NCBI GenBank assembly: GCA_023101725.1
Contig: JALJCO010003983.1
Span: 310,001-374,000 of the forward strand
Direction of reading: 5' to 3'
Length of the DNA: 64,000 bases
Source: Atherinomorus stipes
Lineage: Eukaryota; Chordata; Actinopteri; Atheriniformes; Atherinidae
The notes beneath the pieces were generated by a model, which was given only the letters and a program-made list of their open reading frames with translations, had not been told where the DNA came from and searched no databases. Position numbers and translations under genes: made by a program. Numbering within the stretch: the first letter of the stretch is position 1; each line of letters begins with the position of its first letter. Positions 53,101 to 63,284 of this stretch are shown here, piece by piece.

Positions 53101-54435
53101 TTCCAGTTCTCCCAGGCAACGGACGGATTACCCAGGATGACTTGGTGGTCGGTGAATACTTCATCCCCAAAGGGGTAAGACTGATAGAAATGCTTCTGGA
53201 GCATGCGTGTACTGAAGGGAAAAAAATTCTATAAGAGTGAGCCAAAAACATTACACAGGAACCAGATGTAACATGATGCTGTATTACTCACAGATCTCCT
53301 TTATTGTCTCTTGTGTGTGAGTGAATGAATGAATGTACAATAGTCCAGCTGTTTTCATTGCACAACTTACTTTTTTTTTTCTCTGTGTCTTTCTTTGTTA
53401 GACTCAGTTGGCTCTGTGTCACTACTCCACATCTCTGGAGGAAGAGAATTTTGCAGATGCTTTAGACTTCAGACCAGATCGCTGGGTACGGAAAGATACC
53501 ACAGATCGTGTCGACAACTTTGGCTCAATTCCCTTTGGCTACGGCATCAGGAGCTGCATTGGCAGGAGAATAGCTGAGCTGGAGATGCATCTAGCTCTTA
53601 CAAGGGTATGGGGATTAATCCACTCTTGGCTCATTGGCTATTTGCAATTAAAAAGAAATCCACTTGATAGTATCAACAAGATTTCTTATTTTCTTTAAAC
53701 TTGAAAGCGTAAATGAATGAAACAAGGTTTTTGTCATACCATACAAATATTCTTTAGACCAGATCCAGTATGCAACTGTTTTTTTGTTTTGTTTTTTAAA
53801 AGATTTATAACATCTAGTCAGATTATTTATGCAAATAATGGAATCACAATATTTTAGACAGCAATTTCTGATCTTTGAGAATTACACAATATAATCATGA
53901 TCCCTCCAGCGATTTAGTTAAAGTGGAAAGGGGGGACTGTGGAGTCTTTCTTTTTTTTTCCCACTTGTCTTTATCTGAGGGGGAGGCTTATTGTTCCAGA
54001 ATTTATTAGCCACTGGCCTAATGAATGTCAATTTATAATGCTGTTACATTTTCTGAAATTAAAAAACAGCGTCTGTTACAGTTTTGTAAAAAGTTACAGC
54101 AGATTTCATGTGCAGTAATTGCAGTATGTGTCAGCTCCACTTCAACTTCCTCAGAACCCTATAGGGTTTTTTCTCAAAATGACTCACTTTCCACTTCCAC
54201 AAAATGGCTTAGCTCTAACATTCTTTAATTTCTTAACCTTGATCAATGGACAGAGCGCCAGTATATTTACTTCCTGTCTATAAATTAATAACATTTTTTT
54301 TTGTTCCCCTTGCAGCTCATACAACACTTCCATATCAGCGTCTCACCTCTCACGTCTGAGGTCAAGGCCAAAACCCATGGGCTTCTTTGCCCCGGTGCCC
54401 CCATCAATCTGCAATTCACTGACAGGGAAAACTAA
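41174..54435 (+). CDS. cyp27c1: Cytochrome P450 27C1, mitochondrial retinoid 3,4-desaturase
   Basis: Nine coding exons: 41174-41464, 46756-46946, 47319-47518, 47841-48050, 49790-49953, 52660-52826, 53096-53174, 53402-53605 and 54316-54435. They total 1626 nt and 541 residues. The N-terminus is Arg-rich with few acidic residues ([20 protein letters not shown]), as expected for a mitochondrial targeting peptide. I helix AGVDTT at 348-353; K-helix ExxR at 405-408 (ETLR); heme loop [10 protein letters not shown] with the thiolate Cys at 486. Known role: with adrenodoxin, CYP27C1 converts vitamin A1 to A2 retinoids, red-shifting visual pigments in fish. Identification as 27C1 rather than 27A or 27B rests on the sequence and on adjacency to ercc3, which is also seen in human. 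All key residues are present. Confidence 0.93.
42223..42425 (+). repeat. Direct repeat A in cyp27c1 intron 1
   Basis: Shares 'aggaaat.at.cgtgtatgt', 'ggaacacac', 'taaggcagccaaatggaaaat', 'agaac.g.gtctgg' and 'ttaaccaaaagatt' in the same order and orientation with 45850-46065. The copies are diverged but clearly homologous over about 200 bp. Confidence 0.75.
43026..43607 (+). mobile_element. Deleted hAT transposon retaining the end of its transposase
   Basis: Ends TAGGGATGGGACGA and inverse TAGGGATGGGACGAT, with a perfect 8-bp target duplication ATCATTAT at 43018-43025 and 43608-43615. Inside, 43215-43340 encodes 41 residues before a stop, including [19 protein letters not shown] and [16 protein letters not shown], the C-terminal dimerisation block of hAT transposases (known family signature). 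The rest of the transposase is missing, so the element depended on enzyme from elsewhere. The intact target duplication suggests fairly recent insertion. Confidence 0.92.
43790..45125 (+). pseudogene. BEL/Pao LTR-retrotransposon polyprotein remnant
   Basis: Degraded pol sequence in cyp27c1 intron 1. The RNase H region is around 43830-44100, with internal stops and frame changes. A readable stretch at 44050-44496 carries the [14 protein letters not shown] motif common in this family between RNase H and integrase. A later piece (44846-45030) carries the C-terminal integrase signature [12 protein letters not shown] poly-A tract interrupts it near 44652. Gag, protease and most of the polymerase are absent. 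It is non-functional. Possible terminal repeats are discussed under findings. Confidence 0.8.
45555..45846 (-). mobile_element. TA-flanked MITE copy 1, nested in an end of a sister copy (cyp27c1 intron 1)
   Basis: A complete 236-bp copy occupies 45611-45846, with ends CAGGATAGTCTCAGAAAATT and inverse CAGGACTGTCTCAGAAAATT and TA on both sides. Immediately left, 45555-45610 is another left end of the same family (CAGGGCTGTCTCAGAAAATC), also preceded by TA. The complete copy is in opposite orientation to the one at 48396-48627. Tc1/mariner-derived, non-coding. Confidence 0.85.
45850..46065 (+). repeat. Direct repeat B in cyp27c1 intron 1
   Basis: Partner of the 42223-42425 repeat, in the same orientation and 3.6 kb away. 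The pair brackets the hAT element and the BEL/Pao remnant. The TA-flanked MITE ends right at the left border of this copy. Confidence 0.75.
46066..46755. other. End of cyp27c1 intron 1
   Basis: AT-rich intronic DNA with no terminal repeats, coding similarity or strong motifs that I could recognise before the acceptor at 46755. Confidence 0.5.
48137..48356. mobile_element. Palindromic MITE copy 1 (cyp27c1 intron 4)
   Basis: About 220 bp, nearly a perfect hairpin. The left arm starts GGGCTCTATGCACAGTTCC and the right arm inverts to GGCTCTATGTGCACCTCC. The arms meet around the 'ccaggtgtg' motif near 48265. Flanks AATTCAAT and TATTCGAT agree at 6 of 8 bases, suggesting an old hAT-type 8-bp duplication. 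Confidence 0.8.
48396..48627 (+). mobile_element. TA-flanked MITE copy 2 (cyp27c1 intron 4)
   Basis: 232 bp, with ends CAGGACTGTCTCAGAAAATTAG and its exact inverse, and TA at 48394-48395 and 48628-48629. It lies only 40 bp from the palindromic MITE. Same family as 45611-45846 but inverted. Confidence 0.9.
49954..52659. other. cyp27c1 intron 5
   Basis: 2.7 kb. It starts with TG-rich DNA right after the donor and contains the palindromic MITE at 52241-52457. A purine/GT-rich stretch (about 50750-51600) contains several minus-strand Pro/Ser/Thr-rich open frames, which look like composition artefacts. No extra exon was seen. Confidence 0.55.
52241..52457. mobile_element. Palindromic MITE copy 2 (cyp27c1 intron 5)
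   Basis: Same family as 48137-48356. The arms are 'cctgaatttaaggcagctcctttg' and the inverse 'cctgaacttgaggctgctcctttg', meeting around 'caggtgtg'. The left terminus is eroded (GAGCTGTAGG), while the right terminus is intact (inverse GGGCTCTATGCACAG). No target duplication is detectable. Confidence 0.8.
52888..52909 (+). repeat. Homopolymer tract of 22 C in cyp27c1 intron 6
   Basis: Twenty-two consecutive C starting 62 bp after the exon 6 donor. G-strand quadruplex and C-strand i-motif formation are possible for such tracts (known physical chemistry). Exact length may be affected by sequencing slippage. Confidence 0.95.
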
Positions 54436-57218
54436 ACCCAGGATCCTCTCCATATGGTCTACTGGATGCTGTGGATGTTATTTCAGGTGCTGATTCATAA
54501 TAGTGAGCACTAGGATACTCTTAGTCTAAGTTCACTTTCCATCGTTTTGTTTTAGTCACCAATCTGAGACTGAGGTTTTACTCAGACAAAAAAAATGTAT
54601 CTTAGTAATTTGTCGGGCCACACAAATACTGTGTAAAAATGTAAGCTGTAAACACTGTTAATGTATATTATTTGAATGTAGAACCACTGCAATTTTTTTG
54701 ACTGTTACTTGTATCCATCCATTAAAGATAGTGAGTGGAAAGATAATATAAACTATAATTTCACTGTATTGTCTTAGATAAATGTGTGTGGCTATATATT
54801 AATGTGTGCACATGTAATTCACTTTGTAATCCCACTTAGTTTTAGACAGCAATTCACTGAAATATTAAAAGGCAGCTGTGAATGTAGTAAAAAAAAAAGC
54901 TCTATTTAGCTGAGGAATGACAAGCTTTAATCGCTGATTATGTTGCAAACCAAAATATTTTAAGACTGATTTCTATGGTACCACAGCCTTTTATGGTATT
55001 TCTTTTCCATTCAGATCGAAGAGGCATTACATGACTTTATTCCATGTACTGTATATCCACAACACATAAAATACACAGGTCGTGTCTCTTCAACAGAAAC
55101 CTCTTACAATATTTTTATGTAAACTTTTATTTTAGTAGGACAGTTTTATTACCTTTTTTATGCAGGAGGCAAAATGTGATTTTGTGATTTTTAGAAATAA
55201 TAATCTCATGTATAATTAAACATTTAAAACTAAATGTATCAAAAGCAAAATAATTGTTTAGTTGATTGATTTTTTTTTTTATGTTTGAATCAGAGGGTGT
55301 TGAGAATTTTTGGTTTACTTGCTGCTTGTGGAAAATTATTCTACAAACATGTCTGTTGCATTATGGGGGTATTCAGAGAGCAAATGCATGTCACAGGACA
55401 GTTTGTAACTAAGGGAAAAGACAAGTTGTTTTGAAGGATCACACTGGCTGGCATGAAGGAAAATGGAAACACTAGTTTTTGTATTTATATATTATTTTGT
55501 CATTATGTTGCTCCTATAGTGCCAGTGAAAATAGGAAACATTAAAAATGATTTAATAACTGAACAATGTGTGTTGTCTTTCTTGAAGATGTTTAAATACA
55601 CAATACTAAAGCACTGTTCATGACCAAGGTGCTCTAATTTATCTAGTACAGTTTTTTGTTTGTTTTTTAAAATAATTTTTCAAACACAATTTGAAATCAA
55701 TATTTCACTAAATTATAATTTCTATTCTTTTTCAGTTTCTCATTATTTGAGTAACTTTTGTGAATTTAGACTTTTCTTTTAGGGGAGGGTATGTAAACAT
55801 TTGAGCACAACTGTACTTGCAGAGAGTTATACAATAAAACTGACATTGGCTCAACTGGTGGGTGGCGATGTTTTGAATATTGATGGTTTTATTAATCCAT
55901 ATCTCCATGGCCTTGATGTGGACATGGCTACAATCTCTCTGCAACCTAGTTTTGATGACAAAAATGACTGTTACTCAAGTACTGCAAATGCACTTAAAAA
56001 GATAATGTGGTTACACTGATTAAAAACACATTTCATTTGTTGTCATAGACCTGTGGAGTACCATGTGGCACAAATCCATGCATTTGGAGTCAGAAGGTCC
56101 CTGGTTTAATCCCTGTAATATATGTATCTCTGATAGTAAGATGTACTTTATTAATCCCATGAGGAAAACAGTCATCACAGCAGCCACGAGAGATAAATGT
56201 ACACAAAAAGAACAAATATAAGAATACAAATATGAAATAAACTGCAATATACACTCAAGACTAATACATTATGGTGCAAAGTTAGTCCAGTATGGTAATT
56301 TAAAGTAAGGTTCATCGTATAAAGATGAATAAAGGGGTGAGCAGTGGAAGAGACCATGGATGAAATGGTCACTTCTCACACATGGAATAGTTGAGTTATT
56401 CTAAATGGGAGGAATGTTCCTGAATGATAAATAACTAAGTGTATGAAACAGATATAAATTAATAATGTCTTGATATTACTGTAAAATTAAATAAAAGAGT
56501 CAAATGAGTAATCAGGCATCCAAACATTATTCAACATTTATTTTATAATTAATTTGCATAAAAGTCTGTAAGTTCTTAAACTGCGACTTGGTCTGTTTAT
56601 ATTTTAATCTCAAATGTTCTATCTCATGATATGAGTTTATTTAAATGTATTAATCTCTTAACTTTGGAACTCCTGTTTAGCTTGCACCCATGTCATTTGA
56701 GAGGAAGCGTATTCATAAGCACTCTGATTGTCTCGTCTGTTGTCTGGACAAATCTATCTCTCGCGATTTTTCGAGAACGCTTTGAACGAGATTACGAGAA
56801 GAGAGGAAGTAAATACTCGTCATGGCATAGTTACTACTGAGAGCAGACGAAGTAGCAAAAATCGTGAATGCCACCTACTTTTAATCAACTAAAATAAGTC
56901 ACAAACTTTAGAGTCAGTAATTTCGCCGTTGAAAACCAAAAGACCCGCTCCCTCTTCATTTTGATAGTAAAGACAAAACGAGGGTCGATATATCGTGCAG
57001 CACGCTTGGGGCCTGGAGAGACGGATGCTAATTAAGCTAAGCTAGTCTGTGGTAACGCGGCAGTTCAGCTAACGGTGCTTTCAAAGCCTGGCTAAAAACT
57101 ACTGAAGTGGCTAGTTTTTATCAGCTGAGGTCCGTTATTCTTTTAAACAGATAAGTAGCATTGTCCCAACTATCTTAAACTCTGGGCGTGGTGGAGGGGA
57201 TATTTAGTCGGATTTAAG
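54436..57218. other. Spacer between cyp27c1 and rbm26
   Basis: Starts with the cyp27c1 3' UTR; ATTAAA at 54721-54726 is a plausible polyadenylation signal. AT-rich DNA follows. A repeat at about 56040-56300 includes the fish retroposon motif 'tgtactttattaatccc'. From about 56690 to 57218 CpG content rises (tctcgcgatttttcgagaacg near 56760), which I take as the rbm26 promoter and leader. No other gene was found. Confidence 0.6.
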
Positions 57219-59624
57219 ATGATCATTGAAAACCTTGATGCATTGAAAACATGGCTGTCTGAAACCCTCGAGCCCATGTAAGTACATTTAGCACTCGTTA
57301 CGCAGAAGTATTCTCAACCCAACTTAAAGTGTTAATTGATGTAAACTTCTAGTTTACTCAGTGCATGGATGCATTTAAGTATGTACTGTATGACATGTTT
57401 TAGGTAACCATGCTTTGTAATAAAGTTGTCTGTGCACACGTGTATTTTTCTTCAATCCAGTTGTGATGCAGACCCTTCTGCCCTCGCCAAGTATGTTGTT
57501 GCTTTGGTGAAGAAGGACAAAAGTGAGAAGGAACTTAAAGCCTTGTGCATAGACCAGTTGGATGTATTTCTTCAAAAAGGTAAAACTGAATGCCCCACTC
57601 AACATATATCTTTTGATCACGTGTGCTATCTTTAATCTGACTTAAGACTCATTCATACTGTTACTTTCTTCTAGAGACCCAGCTGTTTGTGGATAAGCTG
57701 TTTGAAGCCATTAACGACAAGAGCTACCTCCCACAGCCAGAGCAACCAACCCCACTGGTCAAAATTGAGAAGGAAGAGCAGAAGAAAGATGAGGTTTTCT
57801 ATCGCTTATATACTTTTTAATGAGTATGGTGGCTTGTCATGTCAGTGAACCTTTCCTCTTTATTAAAATGCATCTTCGTGTCATCTTAATGTTTAAATGA
57901 GCAATTTTGTTGTCTGTTTTGTGGACATCAAAATGGTGGTCTTGGTAGGCTACAGTTTGCAGTTTCCAATGCAACATTCAACAGTGTACAAATTAGAACA
58001 ACATAGAGGGATGAGAATGGATTAGCACAAAGTCCTGGCGGCTAATTTGACATATGCTCTTTTTGGATGAGTCCCACAGACACTGGTATTAAGAAATTTG
58101 TTGTGATTTCTCAATACCAGTATCTGTGGGAAAATTTTGACTCTCAAAAACTTTTCTATTCTGAATGTTTTATTCATTACATTTCAGTTCCAGTAACTGC
58201 ATTTGGACTGCATGAGTTTCTCTTGGAACCAGAGTTGCTTATTTTAATTTGAAAACCTAAACTTAATAAATTTTGTCACACTTCATGACTGAATGAAGCC
58301 ATGAAGAACATTCATACAAAATTGGCTGCCTGCATAATGGAATTTGCTCCTTTTGAAAGAGTGAGGAAGCCCTCTATGTCATACATTTTTGAAAAAGATC
58401 CTTTTTCATGATTTATGATTATGTTTTTAGTCATCATCATCATCACTGTTTTTTACAGACAAATCGGGAAGAAGAACGGGACAAGAAGTTTTCTCGGCGA
58501 GTGACTCATAGCCCTCCACAATCAAGCTCTCGCTACAGTAGGGACGGCAGGTGTGGGACATTGTCTCGATTCCATTTCCTTTCTTTTTTGACTGTTTTTT
58601 CTTTTTTCCACCACTTATTGCTTTGCTTGTTTCAAAATTTTTTTAGGAGAGGAGATGACCGTAAAAGAGATGATCGCTCTAGGAAGAGGGATTATGATCG
58701 TAACCCTCCAAGGAGGGACTCGTACCGTGATCGGTACAATCGGAGGAGAGGTCGTAGCCGCAGTTACAGTCGTAGTCGCAGCCGGAGCCGAAGTTGGAGC
58801 AAAGACCACATCCGAGATCGTGACAGAGAGAGGGAAAGAGACAGGGACAGAGATAGGGACCGGGATCGCAGCAGGAGCCGGTCCCGCAGCAGAACTCGCT
58901 CCAGAAGCAGGAGCCGAGGTACCAACCAGTTTAACACATACCTAAAACACCAGTCTTTTGCATGTGAGTGTGTCTGGAACGTTTATACGATGGTGGTTTT
59001 GTCGTTTCACAGATCGAGATTCAGGAAAGCTGAAGTATGATCATGACCGAGTGGACAGGCCAGAGGGCAGTGATGTCTACACCCCAGCAGCGCTTGTCGC
59101 CTCCACGGCCACCTCACATTTCCCTGTGCCAACATTGAGCAGTACTATTACAGTCATTGCCCCTACGCATCATCACAGCAACACCACAGAGAGCTGGTCA
59201 GACTTCAGGCCTGAACACCCTGTGGATCATGGCCCTTTCAATAGAGGGCCACCACCTCAACAGAGGAAGCGATGCCGTGACTATGATGGCAAGAAACACT
59301 GATTGATCTTTTCTCTTTCATTATTGAAGATGTGAAAGTTAGCTTTAGGTGTGATATGTTTGATATTCTGTTGTCTCACAGAAAAGGGCTTTTGCATGCG
59401 TGGGGACATGTGTCCTTTCGACCATGGGAGCGATCCAGTTGTAGTGGAGGACGTTAATCTGCCCAGTATGCTTCCCTTTCAACCTCCACCACTCCCAGGT
59501 GTGGACCCACCACCACCTCCTGGCCTACCACCGCCACCAGCGCTCATGAATCCTCCACCTGTGAATCTTCGTCCTCCTGTGCCGCCACCAGGTGCCCTTC
59601 CACCCAGCCTTCCACCCGTTGCAG
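57219..59624 (+). CDS. rbm26: RNA-binding protein 26, N-terminal 393 residues (gene continues right of window)
   Basis: Seven exons: 57219-57277, 57461-57579, 57675-57793, 58459-58550, 58647-58918, 59013-59288 and 59382-59624. The N-terminal PWI-like domain is residues 1-75 (MIIENLDALKTWLSETLEPI through ADPSALAKYVVALVKKD). A charged linker follows, then HSPPQSSSRYSRD and an Arg/Ser-rich region with RSRSYSRSRSRS. A CCCH zinc finger has C308, C317, C323 and H327 (spacing 8-5-3), and a Pro-rich stretch follows. The RRM domains lie downstream of the window. Against RBM27, the stretch NPPRRDSYRDRYNRRRGRSR and the start MIIEN fit RBM26. Known: RBM26/27 associate with the nuclear poly(A)-tail exosome targeting machinery. 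Intron 6 uses a GC donor. The donor of exon 3 (GAG|GTTTTC) is weak, so that boundary is less sure. Confidence 0.92.
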
Positions 59625-59720
59625 GTATGAATGGGTATATTAGCCAGACATTGTATTTAATGGTTGACACATGATTTCAGGGCCATTAATTCATTGTCTT
59701 GTCCAAACATATACTATTAA

Positions 59721-60212
59721 AGGGACTAGAGGCAGGAATTGTGAAAGAATAAGCAAGCATGTCCAGTTTTTTAATACGAATGGGTGATGAAGCATCAAAA
59801 ACCAAAAAGAACGAGCCCACCCACGTCTCTCTCCGTTGCCTCTAACAGGCTGTGTGCTGCTTAATGCGCTGCGATTCTGTGGCCGAATTTCCTGCGATGT
59901 CCTGCGGATGTGACATCAAATGACGCTGCATCCATGTCCCCCACAGTTTTGATACAGGAGGGAGAATGTTGCGGTAAATTCAAACTCTGCAAGGGATAGT
60001 TATGGATTCTTCTGCCGTCAGCAAACGATCCAGATCAACTGAAAGACACTAAAAAGTGGAACTATGAACAAAAAGACTATCAGTGTAGTAAACAACTTTA
60101 TGGCTTTAGTTTGTGCACGCTCCCCTGGCGGCTTGGCTTGTGGCTGCAAGTATCCACAGTGCCAGTCACGGCAGTCGCAAGTCTCATTTCTTAATCTTGC
60201 CTCTAGTCCCTT
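59721..60212. mobile_element. TTAA-flanked MITE, 492 bp (rbm26 intron 7), copy 1
   Basis: Ends AGGGACTAGAGGCAGGAATT and inverse AAGGGACTAGAGGCAAGATT, with TTAA at 59717-59720 and 60213-60216. Closely related over its length to 60419-60888, in the same orientation. Non-coding. Confidence 0.85.
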
Positions 60213-60275
60213 TTAATATTTCAAGTTTGTTGTAGAAGTTTTGCTTAGTTGGACCAAAACTATAAAAGAGAAAAC

Positions 60276-61112
60276 TAGGGATGTAGCGATATGAAAATTT
60301 CATATCACAGTAATTGATGATCACGGTTATCATTATAATCACGGTATTATTGAAATACACCACCAGCATCTTTAGAAATATCCAAAATGGGTCTAGATGT
60401 CTACTTTGTCGTTTTTGAAGGGACTAGAGGCAGGAATAAAAAAAAAACAAACAAACGTGCATGTCCTTTTTTTTTTTATACTAGTGGGTGATGAAGCGCT
60501 AAATACCAAAAATAACGTTTCCACCCACGTTTCTCTCCGTTGCCTTGAGCATGTTGTGTGCTGCAAAATGCGCTGCAATTCGGTGTCCGAATTTCCCACG
60601 CTGCTCTGCGGACGTGACGTCAAATGACGCTACATCCGCAGTTTTGATGCAGGAAGAAGACGGTCGCGGTAAATTCAAACACTAAGCGATAGTTATGGAT
60701 TCTTCTGCCGTCAGCAAACGATTCAGATTAACTGAAAGACCACTATAAAGTGTAACTACGAAGAAAAAGGTTGGTAAGCAACATTTTAGCTTCAGTTTGT
60801 GCACGCTCCCGTGACGGCTTGGCTCGTGGCTGCAGTTACCTGAAGCGGCAGTCGCAAGTTTCGTTTCTTAATCTTGCCTCAAGTCTCTTTAAAGGGGGAA
60901 AAAATCTCCAGAGAACTGTTCACGTGGGTGCCTTTATTGCTTTCCACTTTGTTTTCATAAATTAAATAATGCAAACTGGGACTGCTGCTGCTTTTCCAGG
61001 TAATAAGCAACATAACAGTGAGTTTTTCAAAATGCGGTAATCAGTCACGATAAAATAAACTGTAGGAATTTTATCACAGTTAAGTATTTTAGCGGTTATC
61101 GTTACATCCCTA
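60276..61112. mobile_element. hAT-type MITE interrupted by a second transposon
   Basis: Ends TAGGGATGTAGCGATATG and inverse TAGGGATGTAACGATAACC, with a perfect 8-bp target duplication GAGAAAAC at 60268-60275 and 61113-61120. Without the inserted 470-bp element and one TTAA it would be about 363 bp, matching the sister copy at 30395-30782 (388 bp), to which it is inverted. Confidence 0.9.
60419..60888. mobile_element. TTAA-type MITE copy 2, inserted inside the hAT MITE
   Basis: Starts AGGGACTAGAGGCAGGAAT after TTGA (60415-60418, one change from TTAA) and ends with inverse AGAGACTTGAGGCAAGATT before TTAA (60889-60892). hAT-MITE sequence continues directly on both sides, as shown by comparison with 30590-30670. 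It is about 200 bp from copy 1 of the same family. Confidence 0.85.
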
Positions 61113-62029
61113 GAGAAAACCTTTGACAGCTGGTTTTAGCTGTGGTAGAAAAGTGTGTGAACTTTTAAAAAGGTTGCTGTTACTTTGCTGCCTCTGTCAT
61201 TTAATTAAAGGAATCTAAACTTATTGAAACCATTTCAAATGTTGAGCAGAAATGATTAAAAAAAGCACAAATTACAGGAGGGAGCTTGTACATTCTGCAG
61301 ATTGTTGCTGGTTAGTGTTAACTTTTCATCACTATACACCAAGTTGCATGCTTGTTTTGAGCTTTGTCATCAAGTCACGTAAGAGCTCTCCAGCACCCTG
61401 TCAGGACTTTGGCATCATAGGCACAAGACCCTAAATTAGATTGTTTAACTAATGCCCCTTTTCCGCTAGTACCTCAGCGCTACCCCACTCGGCTCTACTC
61501 TAATCAGTTTGGGTGGTTTCCATTACAATTGAGGAGCTTCTAATGTAGGTGGGGGTTTCTATAGTCAGGCTTCTCGAATGTCCAGTGATGCCATTTCTAT
61601 GTGACACAAAACAATGGAGGACAAGCGAGAAGCGTCTATCTGCAGCTTGGAAGGCAGAGGCGTGGCGTGTAGTGACGTAGGTACATGACACGCCCACTGC
61701 ACCTATAAATTCTAGCCCTATTTACCCCTCCCCTAACCACGACCCGCCTATTGCACGACACGCCTCTGGGTTGCAAGCTGCAAATGGATACATTTGGGAT
61801 AAGCACCATATAGTGGCCGTAATTTAGGATGGACAGGAAGATGACAGAGATTTATAAAATGCTTTGATGCAGTATTTATTGAGAAAATAAAGAACACTCG
61901 CTCTGCCCTCTCATGAGTATATTTCACTGTGAATACAGACAATAAATCATAATTTTTTCAGGCATTTACACTTTTATTGGTGAAAGTTGGCAAGATTGCT
62001 GTATTATAGTCATAGATATACAGTGTATA

Positions 62030-62130
62030 GTTGCACAGTCGTGTGGTGGTTCGTACCGCAGCCTCACAGTAAGAAGGCTGCTAGTTTGAGCCTCGGCTGG
62101 GGCTTCTCTAAGGACATTGGAGAGTTGATT
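62030..62130 (+). repeat. tRNA-like SINE head
   Basis: The sequence 'gtgtggtggttcgtaccgc', then 'agcctcacagtaagaaggc' and a B-box-like 'agtttgagcctc', matches the tRNA-derived 5' part of the common fish SINE also seen at 10240. The body that should follow is missing or too diverged. Confidence 0.6.
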
Positions 62131-62228
62131 AGATAAGTAGGATTGTTTGGGTCGGGCAAGCACCTGTTTTTCTGCCTGCCTTCAGTCCCCAGCGGTCTCA
62201 ATGGCGATTCCAAACAGCCAAATCTTGG

Positions 62229-62681
62229 TCATTTTCCATCAATACCGCTTGTCAATTTCTCCAAGCTGACGTCAATCTTGCATAGCAAGTCCAGAATCTC
62301 CGCCTGCTTGCCGCTCTGAGTTAGAATGACTTCAAGTTTCTGATTCTGCTCACAAATCGCATTAGTCTGGGTGTTGACAACACAGCAAAACGCATCAGGC
62401 AGCCTGCCAACAGCTACCGTGAGCTTACAGTTTTTCAGATGATTAAGGTAAATGCATACTCCAGTCAGCAGGAACCCAATTATCATAAATCCAAAAATGT
62501 ATACGTCCTCAATGTCCTCCACAGACAGCACAGACAGACGCATATTCCTACACTTTCCCCATGAGTCCATTATGTACCCGTCTGGGTGAGTTTCTGCTGG
62601 GCAAGAAGGCTGTCCCGAGCCTTGTCTTTGGGTGGAAAAAATTTTATCCAGTGTGTTGAGAGACCAGCCGACCAGATCCAT
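62229..62681 (-). CDS. Unidentified 150-residue ORF, predicted single-pass membrane protein
   Basis: Open from ATG at 62681 to TGA at 62229. It begins MDLVGWSLNTLDKIFSTQRQ. One strong hydrophobic segment lies at about residues 61-80 (VYIFGFMIIGFLLTGVCIYL), preceded by acidic DIED and followed by LNHLKNCK. The C-terminal half (INTQTN-like region to the end) is rich in Leu, Glu and Gln with heptad-like spacing (ICEQNQKLEVILTQSGKQAE), suggesting a short coiled coil. There are several Cys in both halves and no signal peptide. I do not recognise the family and do not assign a function. It lies antisense to rbm26, in intron 7, inside the inverted-repeat-bounded block. It could be a transposon accessory gene, a retrocopy of a host gene, or chance, although membrane plus coiled-coil order is unusual for a chance frame. 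Confidence 0.4.
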   Translation of the reverse strand: MDLVGWSLNTLDKIFSTQRQGSGQPSCPAETHPDGYIMDSWGKCRNMRLSVLSVEDIEDVYIFGFMIIGFLLTGVCIYLNHLKNCKLTVAVGRLPDAFCCVVNTQTNAICEQNQKLEVILTQSGKQAEILDLLCKIDVSLEKLTSGIDGK

Positions 62682-63284
62682 GATTCAAAAATTCAAGTTT
62701 AAGAGAAGACACAGACAGAGGCTCTGAGATTCGACGGGACAAAGATTGAAGCTATAGGGCAGGTGTCTTGTGTCGAAGCTGCAGCTTACCGGGGGCAGCA
62801 TCAGAGGAGCTCCTGGGATCCAGAAAGCAGAGGGATTTTTGGAACAGATTACACATGCACCCAAAGTCCACGCACAAACATCAACTTTTCAGTCTGTAAT
62901 AAAACTAGAAGCAGTGTCGTCTACCTTACAGTTTTTTGAGGGAAAAGCATTACTTTAGAATATCGTCTTTGTCTCCAATGAGCTTGTCACCAATGAAATG
63001 AATTAAATTATGCTGAAAGGTAGAGTCCGGAGACCCTCCACTGTTTCTGTTTGCAAACACTATTCAAACTGAGCGCCTCTCCCTCTCAGGCCAATGGCCG
63101 CCTCGCTCTTCAGCCTGCAGCTTCAATGACTCTTTCAGAGCTCAGAAGCAGGTAAAAGCTAAACCGTTATTAAACCCTGGTTTTCCTACGTGCACTATCT
63201 AAAGCTCTTACCTCTTCTTTGATGCATCCACCGTTTTTCTTTTCTTTTTTTTTTTTTTTTTTTTTGTCTTCGAGAGTTCGAGTG

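Noticed and set aside
55801..56019. 72-codon plus-strand ORF downstream of cyp27c1
   Set aside because: No splice or promoter context, no recognisable motif, and it lies next to dispersed repeat sequence. Treated as chance.
58615..58945. Alternative-frame and antisense ORFs over the rbm26 Arg/Ser-rich exon, including a Gly/Ala/Thr-rich one
   Set aside because: They are shadows of the repetitive RS codons. The frame giving RSRSRS with correct splice phases is the real one.
59302..59302. rbm26 ending at the stop after DYDGKKH
   Set aside because: This stop is reached only by reading through the GC-donor intron. Splicing to 59382 restores the zinc finger.
59479..59670. Antisense Gly-rich ORF opposite the rbm26 Pro-rich exon
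   Set aside because: A complement of CCN proline codons always reads as glycine-rich. There is no independent evidence.
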